Assembly: GCF_000368825.1 (NCBI RefSeq)
Contig: NZ_KB849719.1
Location: forward strand, 263,803-327,802
Source: Acinetobacter ursingii DSM 16037 = CIP 107286
GTDB lineage: Bacteria; Pseudomonadota; Gammaproteobacteria; Pseudomonadales; Moraxellaceae
Reading direction: 5' to 3'
Length of the DNA: 64,000 nucleotides
Position 1 is the stretch's first letter, and every line of letters starts with the position of its first letter. Shown here piece by piece: positions 1-8,433 of the stretch. The position numbers and the translations under genes were made by a program. The notes under the pieces are model-generated. The model saw nothing but the letters and a program-made list of their open reading frames with translations. It was not told the origin of the DNA and made no database searches.

Positions 1-1457
1 ATGCTAACAATTATATTGCACCTGATTATGTTCATGAAGGTGAGCGAGAACGTCGAGTCGATAATACCTTTGCCAAATCAGAGAACGTCAGTGTGGGTTT
101 GTCGTGGATCTATGATCGAGGTTTTACTGGAGTTTCTTATACCAATCGTCAAGATCAATACGGTTTGCCAGGTCATAGCCATGAGTATGAAAGCTGTCAT
201 CCGCATGGTACACATCTACATTGTGGTGGGCATGATGGCCATGATGATGAGCATGATCACGACGGTCATGATCATGATGAGGATGGACATGATCATGCTG
301 GCCCGTGGGTCGACCTTAAATCTGAACGTTATGATTTTAGAACAGAGCTAGATGATCCATTTGCAGGCTTTAAAAAGTTACGGGCACAGGTCAGTTATAC
401 AGACTATAAACATGACGAAATTGAAGAAGGTGAGGCTGCAACGACATTTAAAAGTACAGGTTATGATGCTCGTTTAGAGTTGGTGCATCAGCCGATTGGC
501 ATGTGGGAAGGGGTGTTAGGTACACAATTTGGCCGTCAAAAGCTGGATATTACCGGTGAAGAATCCATCTTTGCAGGGCCGAGTACTACGGATAAATGGA
601 GCGTATTTGCTTTAGAACATACGCAGTGGAAAGATGTACATTTTGAAGTGGCAGCACGTTTTGATCAGCAACAAATTGATATTGATTCGTCGCAAAAAGA
701 TTACAATGACCATACTTTTTCTTATTCAGGTGCAGCCAATTGGTTATTTGCGCCGAATTATAAATTGTCATTAGTCGCTTCGCATCAGGAGCGTATGCCA
801 CTGGCACAAGAGCTTTATGCCAATGGGAAACATCTCGCCACCAATACTTATGAAATTGGCAATGAAAACCTAAACCCAGAAAAATCCAATAATATCGAAC
901 TGGGGTTTCATTACGATACGGACAAGCTGAATTATCATGTACATGTATTCCATAACTGGTTTGATGACTATATCTATGCTCGTACACTGGATCGTTATGA
1001 GAACTTCCGACTTGTGCAATAAACACAAGATGAAGCACGTTTTTATGGGGTAGAAGGTGAAATCTCTTATCAACTTTCTCCACGTTATAAAACGACGTTG
1101 TTTGGAGATTATGTTCGCGGAAAAATTGATGCTGAAGGTGATGCACCACGTATGCCTGGAGGACGTTTAGGAACACGTTTTGATGCGGACTTTGGAGACG
1201 GTTTTTCTGGAATGGCAGAGTACTCTCACGTGTTTAACCAAGACAAAATCGCAGCTTATGAAACTGAGACAGACGGCTATAACATGGTGAATCTAGGGGT
1301 TGCCTATGCAGCACGAGTCAGTAATAAAACGGATTATCGGGTTTATTTAAAAGCCAATAACCTGCTGGATGAAACAGTGTATAACCATGCATCGTTTTTA
1401 TCCAACATCCCTCAAGTTGGACGAAACTTTACGTTGGGGATCGATTTTAGTTTCTAA
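1..1457 (+). pseudogene. ZnuD-like TonB-dependent receptor, 5'-truncated by the window and broken by an in-frame stop
   Basis: Outer-membrane TonB-dependent receptor, probably for zinc. The reading frame is open from base 3 and closely follows the intact paralogue just downstream. A TAA at 1020-1022 interrupts it, and the same frame then continues to a normal stop at 1457. The intact copy has a Tyr codon (TAT) at this place, so one base change explains the stop. A loop at about 174-299 is packed with His and Asp (motifs such as HDGHDDEHDHDGHDHDEDGH), as in ZnuD-type zinc receptors. The protein end (GIDFSF) keeps the terminal Phe of outer-membrane barrels, so decay looks recent. Unless there is readthrough or a sequencing error, no complete barrel can be made. 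The plug domain lies outside the window. Confidence 0.85.
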
Positions 1458-1633
1458 AGCAGTGGTTTTTAAATATTCACATGGAGCCTATGATATAGGC
1501 TTCATGTTTTTGAAATGTTATATTGTTCTATTCATCTTTTGCTTAAATTAGACTTAATTTATTGTCGAAACCATAAAAGTCATATTGCTAATGGAAATAA
1601 TGATACCGCACTGAATTTTCTTGAAAAATATAT

Positions 1634-1646
1634 AATATATTATAAC
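1634..1646. promoter_or_regulatory. Candidate Zur (zinc uptake regulator) box
   Basis: The 13 bases AATATATTATAAC match the core GTTATA-N-TATAAC of gammaproteobacterial Zur boxes at 10 of 12 fixed positions. The right half is perfect and the left half has lost its first two bases. It lies about 32 bases upstream of the start of the intact ZnuD-like receptor, where a repressor site is expected. The surrounding DNA is AT-rich, so a chance match is possible. Confidence 0.4.
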
Positions 1647-1677
1647 GTAACATGTGATTAGCATCTGGATGATCATC

Positions 1678-3708
1678 ATGTTTAAAAAAACACATATATT
1701 TGCACTTTCTATTCTTTCATTGTCTATACAACATGCTTTTGCGCAAAATTCTCAACAGGAAGTCGATGTCAATGATTTACCTACAATTGAATTGCAAGCT
1801 CAGTCTACGCCAAAAGATCATCTCAATCATGCAGCAGGTGACACGGTCATCGGGAAAGACCAATTGGTTCAGGGTGCAACTACAATTGGCAATGCCTTAA
1901 ATGGTCAGGCAGGTATCTACTCAGCTCAATACACGGGGGGCGTAAGCCGCCCTGTGATTCGAGGTCAGGATGGGGCACGTGTCAAGATTACTCAAAATGG
2001 GGGCGATCCATTAGATGTTTCTTCGGTTTCACCTGATCATGCAGTCACGGTCGATCCCAATTCGGCAGATCAGATCGAAGTCTTAAGAGGCCCGGAAACA
2101 TTAATGTATGGTGCGGGTTCTGTTGGTGGTTTGGTCAATGTGATCGATCATAAAATTCCTGAAACAATGCCAGAAAATGGCTATGAAGGGCGTATAGGTG
2201 CGCGTTATAACACGGGTGATGATGGTTTGGTTTATTCGGGTGATACCACAATCGGTTTGGGGCGTCAGGTTGCTTTAAATTTGGGTGCTGTAAAACGCGA
2301 TGCCAATAACTATATTTTACCGAATGATCTACAAAGCGATTCACGCCGTGAAGATAGCACCTTTGCTAAATCCCATGATTATCATGCAGGCTTGTCATGG
2401 ATTTATGATCGTGGTTATACCGGAGTTTCCTATAGTGAACGTCATGATAAATATGGTATTCCTGGAGATGTCGATTCAGACTGGGAACCTGACCACAACA
2501 TGATGTTGACCATTCCTGCGGAACATGAGGACGACGGTGAAAATGGAAGTTCATCGTGGATTAATTTAAAACAAAAACGTTATGACGTTAAAACCCAATT
2601 GAATGATCCATTTGTGGGATTTAGCCGCTTAACTGCTCAGGCCAACCACACGACGTATCAACATGCCGAAATGGATGGCGATACGCCAGCTACACTGTTT
2701 CATAGTACAGGTACAGATATGCGTATTGTTTTAGACAATCATCCGTGGGCGGGTTGGAATGGTCAAGTGGGCGTACAATTTACTCGCCAAAAACTGACCA
2801 TTGATGGCGAAGAAGCTCTGATGGCACCCACAGACACCGAACGTTACAGCTTATTTGCCTTACAGACAAAACAGTTTGGTCCAGTTACGACGAAACTCTC
2901 TACACGTATTGATCATCAAGATACAAGTGTGGATTCAGATCAGAAAAACTTTAATGGTACGGCCTATTCTGTTGCAGGTGAAAGCGCTTGGGAATTTACA
3001 CCGAATCATAAAATTTCACTTGATGCATCGCATCAAGAACGTTCTCCAATGGCACAGGAATTATATTCGAATGGAGGATTACATGGACCCACTAAAAGTT
3101 TCGAATTTGGTAATGATGAATTAACACAAGAAAAATCCAATAATATTAATTTAGGTTTTCATGGCGACCAAGACGCACTTCAGTACAATTTAAGTGTTTA
3201 CCATAATTGGTTTGATAACTTTATCTATGCAAATACCATCGACCGTAAGGGAGATTTTCGTTCTATACATTATGACCAAACAGATGCACGTTTTTATGGC
3301 GTTGATGGAGATATTAGCTATCAGATGAGTGCGCGCTACAATGTAGGCTTATTTGGTGATTATGTGCGTGCCAAGCTGGATGATAATGGTAATGCACCGC
3401 GTATTCCGGGTGGGCGAATGGGCACACGTATTAAGGCAGATTTTGGTGAAGGATACTCTGGTACAGCCGAGTACTATCATGTCTTTCATCAGGATGATAT
3501 TGCCAACTACGAAACCGAAGGCAAGAGTTATAATATGGTGAATCTAGGCTTGGCTTATCAGGGGCAGTTGAACCAAAAAACAGGCTACCAGTTATATGCC
3601 AAAGCCAATAATCTGCTCGATAGTAAAGTCTATTTACACGAGTCTTTCCTCTCTGATGTGCCACAAATAGGTCGAAACTTTAGTGTGGGTGTCGATTTTA
3701 ATTTTTAA
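1678..3708 (+). CDS. ZnuD-like TonB-dependent outer-membrane receptor (intact paralogue)
   Basis: Predicted 676-residue receptor that imports a substrate, likely zinc or a zinc complex, across the outer membrane using TonB energy. The ATG at 1678 is preferred over the one at 1654 because it opens directly on a clean signal peptide (MFKKTHIF...AFA) and has a weak GGAT about 8 bases upstream. The plug domain follows at about residues 45-160, with typical phrases VIRGQDGARV and IEVLRGPETLMYGAGSVGG. The rest is barrel, ending in DFNF with a terminal Phe. Compared with the broken copy upstream, the metal-binding loop is reduced to a short acidic stretch with few His. A Zur-like site precedes it and a terminator follows, so it looks monocistronic. 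The exact substrate is not visible from sequence. Confidence 0.88.
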   Translation: MFKKTHIFALSILSLSIQHAFAQNSQQEVDVNDLPTIELQAQSTPKDHLNHAAGDTVIGKDQLVQGATTIGNALNGQAGIYSAQYTGGVSRPVIRGQDGARVKITQNGGDPLDVSSVSPDHAVTVDPNSADQIEVLRGPETLMYGAGSVGGLVNVIDHKIPETMPENGYEGRIGARYNTGDDGLVYSGDTTIGLGRQVALNLGAVKRDANNYILPNDLQSDSRREDSTFAKSHDYHAGLSWIYDRGYTGVSYSERHDKYGIPGDVDSDWEPDHNMMLTIPAEHEDDGENGSSSWINLKQKRYDVKTQLNDPFVGFSRLTAQANHTTYQHAEMDGDTPATLFHSTGTDMRIVLDNHPWAGWNGQVGVQFTRQKLTIDGEEALMAPTDTERYSLFALQTKQFGPVTTKLSTRIDHQDTSVDSDQKNFNGTAYSVAGESAWEFTPNHKISLDASHQERSPMAQELYSNGGLHGPTKSFEFGNDELTQEKSNNINLGFHGDQDALQYNLSVYHNWFDNFIYANTIDRKGDFRSIHYDQTDARFYGVDGDISYQMSARYNVGLFGDYVRAKLDDNGNAPRIPGGRMGTRIKADFGEGYSGTAEYYHVFHQDDIANYETEGKSYNMVNLGLAYQGQLNQKTGYQLYAKANNLLDSKVYLHESFLSDVPQIGRNFSVGVDFNF

Positions 3709-3728
3709 ATCTCTAATATTTTTACCTG

Positions 3729-3765
3729 AAGGAAGACGTGAGATCTTCCTTTTGTGTTTTTGCAG
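3729..3765 (+). terminator. Rho-independent terminator after the TonB receptor
   Basis: AAGGAAGA (3729-3736) pairs with TCTTCCTT (3744-3751), followed by a T-rich run. It lies about 20 bases after the receptor stop. Confidence 0.75.
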
Positions 3766-3851
3766 CTTGAGATGAGCCAATTTAACCAAATGTGTCTTGA
3801 AAAATAAGGAAATAAACTCTAGCCTGAGACTAATTGTTTAGGTTGTTTGTT

Positions 3852-5315
3852 ATGCGTATTTTTCAACGAATTCACAAAAAGCTGAATTGGTCGGGGCGTC
3901 GTTACGTTGCACTGATCGCAGGTGTGTTAGCCCTGAGTTATATTGCTTCCGCGATTTATCATGTCTATAAACCATTACCCGATGGTTTAAATTTTACGGG
4001 TAAATTACGTCATGCTGAGGTTAAATTTCTTTCTGATCAAACTTATGTGAATGCTCAAGGTCAACAACAGCAGGATCATCAAATTTTTGATGAAATTTTG
4101 AATCTGATCCATCAGGCGAAAACCACCATTGTTCTGGATATGTTCTTATTTAATTCAGAAACAGGTGAATCCAAACTGACACAGCGACCATTAACACAGC
4201 AACTTACCCAAGCCTTGATTCAAAAACGGCACGAATCTCCGAATGTTGAAATTACGCTGATTACTGATCCGATTAATTCGGTTTACGGCGGTATCTTGCC
4301 TGAACATTATCGACAATTACGTCAGGCAGGCATTGATATCATCGAAACTAACCTCACTCCATTACGTGCCTCGAATCCAACTTGGTCTGGACTCTGGTAT
4401 CTCTGTTGTCAGGATTTAGGGAATAATCCTGAAAAGGGCTGGTTACCAAATCCATTTGGCAAGGAAAAAATTACTTTACGCAGTTATTTGCAACTGGCTA
4501 ATTTTAAGGCAAATCATCGTAAGACCTTGGTGGTGGATACCGATGACGGCTGGAAATCTTTGGTGACTTCAGCTAATCCTCATGATGGCAGTTCACGCCA
4601 TTCCAACGTCGCTTTATTGGTCTCAGGCCGAACAGCCATGGATCTGTTAAAAACTGAACAAAGTGTGGCGCAAATGTCTGCGGGTTCATCACCTATGATG
4701 GTGATGGGTGAAATCAATGCAAGTCATCAGGCACCCCAAGTTCAGGTTTTGACTGAAGCGGCAATATATCATGCGGTAGTGGATTTACTTCAGACCGCAA
4801 AAGCCAACGATCAAATTGATCTGGCGATGTTTTATTTGTCCGAACGTCAAATTGTGAATGATTTAAAAGCAGCGCAAAAACGTGGCGTGAAATTAAGGGT
4901 TTTACTTGATCCGAATAAAGATGCTTTTGGACGTCAAAAAAATGGCATTCCCAATCGTCAAGTGGCTTCAGAGTTACATGCCGCAGGTGTTCCTGTGCGT
5001 TGGTGCGACACTCATGGTGAACAATGCCACAGTAAAATGATCATTAAATCTAACCCGACTCAGGCTGAGATGATTTTAGGCTCGGCTAATTTTACTGCAC
5101 GTAATTTGAAAAACTATAATCTGGAAACGGATATGTTGGTGCAAGGACAAAATCGGGATGCCGTTTTTCAAGATGCGGAGCGTTACTTTAATACTGCATG
5201 GTCGAATCTGAATGGTCGTCAAATGAGTGTCGATTATTCCAAATATGCAGATGAGTCCAAGCTTAAGTATTGGACCTATCGTTTTATGGAATGGTCTGGA
5301 CTTTCTACTTTTTAA
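3852..5315 (+). CDS. Phospholipase D-superfamily membrane-anchored protein
   Basis: About 487 residues. An N-terminal membrane segment (YVALIAGVLALSYIASAIY) is followed by two PLD-like halves. The first HKD motif, HRKTLVVD, is near residue 221 and is complete. The second, HSKMIIKS near residue 392, keeps His and Lys but has Ser where Asp is usual, and is followed by the normal GSANFT. The superfamily includes phospholipases, cardiolipin synthases and nucleases, all using the two His residues; a phosphatidyl-transfer or phospholipase role at the membrane is the likeliest. A TTG at 3834 would extend it by six residues, but ATG 3852 places the basic residues directly before the membrane helix. 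It is flanked by terminators on both sides, so it is probably transcribed alone. Confidence 0.8.
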   Translation: MRIFQRIHKKLNWSGRRYVALIAGVLALSYIASAIYHVYKPLPDGLNFTGKLRHAEVKFLSDQTYVNAQGQQQQDHQIFDEILNLIHQAKTTIVLDMFLFNSETGESKLTQRPLTQQLTQALIQKRHESPNVEITLITDPINSVYGGILPEHYRQLRQAGIDIIETNLTPLRASNPTWSGLWYLCCQDLGNNPEKGWLPNPFGKEKITLRSYLQLANFKANHRKTLVVDTDDGWKSLVTSANPHDGSSRHSNVALLVSGRTAMDLLKTEQSVAQMSAGSSPMMVMGEINASHQAPQVQVLTEAAIYHAVVDLLQTAKANDQIDLAMFYLSERQIVNDLKAAQKRGVKLRVLLDPNKDAFGRQKNGIPNRQVASELHAAGVPVRWCDTHGEQCHSKMIIKSNPTQAEMILGSANFTARNLKNYNLETDMLVQGQNRDAVFQDAERYFNTAWSNLNGRQMSVDYSKYADESKLKYWTYRFMEWSGLSTF

Positions 5316-5346
5316 TGATTTTGCTTAAAAGCGAATCCAATGCTGA

Positions 5347-5383
5347 TCAAAAAGAGAGATTATTGCTCTCTTTTTGATTTTTT
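5347..5383. terminator. Bidirectional terminator between convergent genes
   Basis: TCAAAAAGAGAG (5347-5358) and CTCTCTTTTTGA (5366-5377) form a 12-bp stem with T-runs usable on both strands, between the PLD-like gene and the minus-strand gene. Confidence 0.85.
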
Positions 5384-5393
5384 ATATCGGCTG

Positions 5394-5840
5394 TTAATGC
5401 GTTGGAGGAATTAGTTCATCCAATTCTTGAGCTGATAATTCATCCAGTCCTGCCAAATCGGTTGAAATTTTCCATTGGCTTTCATCTTCTACAGGATTGG
5501 GTAAACGTGCTTCGAGCCAGTCACACACAACATCTGGCGTAAAATCTGGATGATTACATTGAATGACCCACGCCAAAAATTCTTTTGGTTCACCATTCAT
5601 ATAGGGTGGAGGAGAAACTGGAAAAAACTGGGTCGGTAACCGTTCATTGGTCGATAAATAATTCAGCACATGTCCCAGCTCTTGCACCGTTTGCCAAGCC
5701 AGCGGGTGTTCAACATCAATCTGAAATTTAAACCACCATGCATCTTTGCCATCTGCGCCATGTGCATCGATTCGGCTTTCCTGAATGCTTGGTATTTTAC
5801 TAAAAAATTGATAAAGGCGTTCAAAACTTAATTCAGCCAC
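5394..5840 (-). CDS. Conserved hypothetical protein, 148 residues
   Basis: I do not recognise a characterised family. The protein is soluble and acidic, with no signal peptide or membrane segment. It contains many Trp residues (AWWFKF, WVIQC, CDWLEARL), a Pro-rich middle (VSPPPYMNGEP) and an acidic C-terminal tail (ELDELIPP). Codon use matches its neighbours, and the start has a reasonable upstream region, so it is most likely a real gene. It stands alone between the shared terminator and the divergent first rcnB-like gene. Confidence 0.65.
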   Translation of the reverse strand: MAELSFERLYQFFSKIPSIQESRIDAHGADGKDAWWFKFQIDVEHPLAWQTVQELGHVLNYLSTNERLPTQFFPVSPPPYMNGEPKEFLAWVIQCNHPDFTPDVVCDWLEARLPNPVEDESQWKISTDLAGLDELSAQELDELIPPTH

Positions 5841-6013
5841 AAGCTCTCAATCCAGTCATACAAGGAACCTCTAGTATAGCGGCTTTTTCAATAAAGAAAT
5901 GTGAAGCATGCCACGCAGTTCAACTTTAAATGAAACCTACATTTATTATGCAGAAATTGTTTGTTTTTTAAGCTAAAATAATAAGGTATTTAAGGAATAA
6001 GAAGGGCGATACG

Positions 6014-6466
6014 ATGCGTATTTATGGTGTATATGCCTGTATGGTTGCAATCTTACTCAGTCTCTCCACTGTAAGTATGGCTGAAAATCAATGGGGAAAT
6101 TATCGTGGTGTAGAACGTCCTAAACCACCGTCACGACCACCGCAATGGAATCGACCTCCACCGCCTTATTATGGGCATCGTCCTCCATCAAATGGACATT
6201 ATCCTCATTATCCGCAGCGACCTCATCAGGGGCGTTATATTGAATATCACTACCAGCCTCATACTCAGTATGAGTATCGAACTGAGCGCTATGTATTTGT
6301 TCGTGGTAATACTTTACCTATCGAATATCGTAATGAACAATATTATCTCAATGACTGGTATGGACATCAGCTTGACGAGCCAACATGGGGAACACGCTGG
6401 TATTCAGTAGGCGGGCATTATTTACTGATTTCAGACGATAACTTTCGTATTGAGCTTGTACGTTAA
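6014..6466 (+). CDS. RcnB-family periplasmic protein (copy 1)
   Basis: 150 residues with a signal peptide ending near SMA. A Pro/His/Tyr-rich low-complexity region (residues ~35-90, e.g. RPPPPYYGHRPPSNGHYPHY) is followed by the family domain: YVFVRGNTLPIEYR, then YYLNDWYGHQL, then the closing HYLLIS. E. coli RcnB is a periplasmic protein affecting nickel and cobalt balance; the role of the Acinetobacter members is not known to me. A GGG-containing ribosome site precedes the ATG. Two more copies follow within 1.3 kb. The His-rich linker would suit metal binding, but that is inference. Confidence 0.75.
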   Translation: MRIYGVYACMVAILLSLSTVSMAENQWGNYRGVERPKPPSRPPQWNRPPPPYYGHRPPSNGHYPHYPQRPHQGRYIEYHYQPHTQYEYRTERYVFVRGNTLPIEYRNEQYYLNDWYGHQLDEPTWGTRWYSVGGHYLLISDDNFRIELVR

Positions 6467-6613
6467 TCGATGATATTGAGGAATCATGGTGTGTTACATA
6501 TTCTTCATCTTTAAGGAAGCAAACTTACAATCTTTAGCAAACTCAGGCTTTTCATCCATGCTTTCTCCTTGACTGTCGCCTAATCTGGAGGCAGATCATA
6601 AGAGGATGAACTC

Positions 6614-6964
6614 ATGAATATATCATTGAAGATGACACTGGCTGCACTGGCTTTGGGTATTTCAGCTACCACGATGGCAGCACCCAATGACTGGAATCAA
6701 TATCGGGGTGTAGATCGTCATTATCATCACGCTCCGCCTAAAGCACCACCAAAATGGTCAAACTCACATCATGAACGTGATCGTTATGTGAGTTTTAGAA
6801 AAGGCGATCGCTTACCTTATCAATATCGTGACAACCGTTATCACGTATCAAATTGGCGTAATTCGCGCTTATCTGCACCGCCACGTGGCTATCATTGGGT
6901 AAGAGCAGATGGTCGCTATTTATTGGTATCAAATAGTAACCATCGTATTTATGCAGTTCGATAA
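6614..6964 (+). CDS. RcnB-family periplasmic protein (copy 2)
   Basis: 116 residues, the shortest of the three. It has a signal peptide (ending TTMAA), then a start like copy 1 (NDWNQYRGVDR against NQWGNYRGVER), a short basic linker and the family domain YVSFRKGDRLPYQYR ... RYHVSNW ... GRYLLVS. The shared N-terminal motif shows that copies 1 and 2 arose by local duplication. AGAGGA upstream of the ATG is a good ribosome site. It has its own 147-base upstream gap, so independent expression is possible. Confidence 0.75.
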   Translation: MNISLKMTLAALALGISATTMAAPNDWNQYRGVDRHYHHAPPKAPPKWSNSHHERDRYVSFRKGDRLPYQYRDNRYHVSNWRNSRLSAPPRGYHWVRADGRYLLVSNSNHRIYAVR

Positions 6965-6998
6965 ATTGTTTGAGTCATCATAAAATCCAGCATCGCAA

Positions 6999-7090
6999 TG
7001 ATCTGACCCCCCAAATTAGGATAGTTTGATTAAGCGGTTTCTAAGGACTGAGTTCTGTACAGGGCTCAGTTTTTTTAATTTTAGGTAGAG
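6999..7090 (-). mobile_element. Fossil end of an IS3-family insertion sequence
   Basis: Read on the minus strand, this stretch encodes KLKKLSPVQ, the usual C-terminal signature of IS3-family OrfB transposases. It then goes out of frame; restoring about five missing bases gives an ending like YRTQSLETA-stop. The outer end, TGATCTGACCCCCC at 6999, looks like an IS3 terminal repeat. Only about 90 bases remain and no second end was found, so it is inactive. Confidence 0.6.
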
Positions 7091-7322
7091 AGTCGATTTC
7101 ATCACTGAAGTGAGATTTAACGATGAAGCCTGTGCCAAAGCTTGAAGCGTCCTCTTTACTTGGATTTATGGAGGTTTTTTAAGTTAATTTACAATGAAAT
7201 ATGAAGCGTATTACAACCCACTAAAATCATAACAATTGATTGCAGATATGGGTCTTTTATTCATGATTTCTCCCAGAGCATTTTCTACACTTTAGACTTG
7301 GTGTTATTGCGGACAACTGGAT

Positions 7323-7748
7323 ATGAAAAGGATCATTTCCGTTTCACTTTGTGTGTGTATGCTTGGTGTATCCACACTTTCACTGGCTGATCCACCGCCT
7401 CCAGATTGGGGTGGACGTGGTTGGGGGCATTATCATGGCGGGCCAGATCGACATGCAGATTGGCATCGTCACGATTGGCGAGCTTATGGACCACCGCCAC
7501 CTAGGGTGATCGAAAATCGTTACTATTATGCACCACCACCGCCACGATATTACCGAGTACATGATTTCAGACCTAGTTATCGTTTGCCACCGCAGTATTT
7601 AGCGGAACGTTATTATGTGAATAACTGGTATGACTATCAACTGCCACCGCCTCCACCGCAACACCGCTGGGCATATATCGATGGACGCTATGTGTTAGTC
7701 GCTGTTGCTACAGGAATTATTGCCCAGATTCTTTTTGGCGGGCATTAA
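7323..7748 (+). CDS. RcnB-family periplasmic protein (copy 3)
   Basis: 141 residues with a signal peptide (ending LSLA), a Gly/His/Asp- and Pro-rich region (GGRGWGHYHGGPDRHADWHR) and the RcnB domain: YRLPPQYLAERYYVNNWYDYQL, then HRWAYIDGRYVLV. It ends in ATGIIAQILFG, the hydrophobic tail typical of the main RcnB branch, which copies 1 and 2 lack. It is therefore the more canonical member rather than a recent copy of the other two. An IS fossil separates it from copy 2. A probable terminator follows. Confidence 0.78.
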   Translation: MKRIISVSLCVCMLGVSTLSLADPPPPDWGGRGWGHYHGGPDRHADWHRHDWRAYGPPPPRVIENRYYYAPPPPRYYRVHDFRPSYRLPPQYLAERYYVNNWYDYQLPPPPPQHRWAYIDGRYVLVAVATGIIAQILFGGH

Positions 7749-7765
7749 TACGATTTTTCTCAAAC

Positions 7766-7796
7766 ACCATTATCTGAGCAGGGTAGTGGTTTTTTT
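7766..7796 (+). terminator. Probable terminator after rcnB-like copy 3
   Basis: ACCATTATC (7766-7774) pairs with GGTAGTGGT (7782-7790), with two G-U pairs, followed by seven T. The T-run touches the end of the convergent psiE-like gene. Confidence 0.55.
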
Positions 7797-8289
7797 ATGC
7801 CAATTCATCATCTTCTGGTCGCGGGGTTTCTCCTTTGGCCAATGGACGTTCCTGATGTTTATCCCGAATGACAGATGGATAATGCCATGAGGCATAACGT
7901 ACGATCAAAATCGCGATGGCCAAAATCAAGATCGAGCCTGTCACGATCAGCAGATCAACATCGGCTTGATGGTTGTGTTGAATATCTGAGATCAATAAAC
8001 GAGTTAATGCAGTAATGGCAACATAAATGAGAAATCGTACTGGCATATGATTGGTTTTAAAGTAAATTCCAACCATTGCCCCCAACTCTAAATAGATAAA
8101 TAACAATAAAATATCGTCAATCGTGGCATATTTTTTAACGGTAAAAATATCGATGGTGGTATGAATTGCTGACCATGCCACCATACAGCCAATAATAAAC
8201 AACGCCAGATAATGAAAAGCTTCGACGGCGCGATTACCGAGTTTATCCAGAAAAGCCTCTAGATTTTTGGGGGACTTGGGAGTGGGCAT
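7795..8289 (-). CDS. PsiE-family (phosphate-starvation-inducible) inner-membrane protein
   Basis: 164 residues with four hydrophobic segments: LALFIIGCMVAWSAI, then DDILLLFIYLELGAMVGIYF, then the RFLIYVAITALTRLLI helix, and LILAIAILIVRYASW. The central phrase LELGAMVGIYFKTNHMPVRFLIYVAITALTR is the recognisable PsiE core (given here only as a landmark at roughly residues 64-97). PsiE is induced by phosphate starvation in E. coli, but its biochemical role is unknown. The C-terminal tail is charged and cytoplasmic. It converges on the third rcnB-like gene. Confidence 0.75.
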   Translation of the reverse strand: MPTPKSPKNLEAFLDKLGNRAVEAFHYLALFIIGCMVAWSAIHTTIDIFTVKKYATIDDILLLFIYLELGAMVGIYFKTNHMPVRFLIYVAITALTRLLISDIQHNHQADVDLLIVTGSILILAIAILIVRYASWHYPSVIRDKHQERPLAKGETPRPEDDELA

Positions 8290-8385
8290 GGCTAAGCTTC
8301 TTATAATGACAGATGATGGTTATTAAATATCAAGCAAATTTCATGCACATGACGCTTTGATTGACGTAATTTGAAGATCTAAGAG

Positions 8386-8417
8386 TATAAAAAAACGCCC
8401 GATGAATCAGGCGTTTT
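8386..8417 (-). terminator. Terminator of the first acyl-CoA dehydrogenase gene
   Basis: Inverted repeat AAAACGCC / GGCGTTTT (8392-8399 and 8410-8417), read on the minus strand with a following T-run. Confidence 0.8.
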
Positions 8418-8433
8418 GATCTGAAAGAATCAA

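Noticed and set aside
586..1176. Minus-strand ORF of 196 codons across the broken receptor
   Set aside because: Antisense shadow of a conserved receptor; it spans the stop only because the opposite frame is open.
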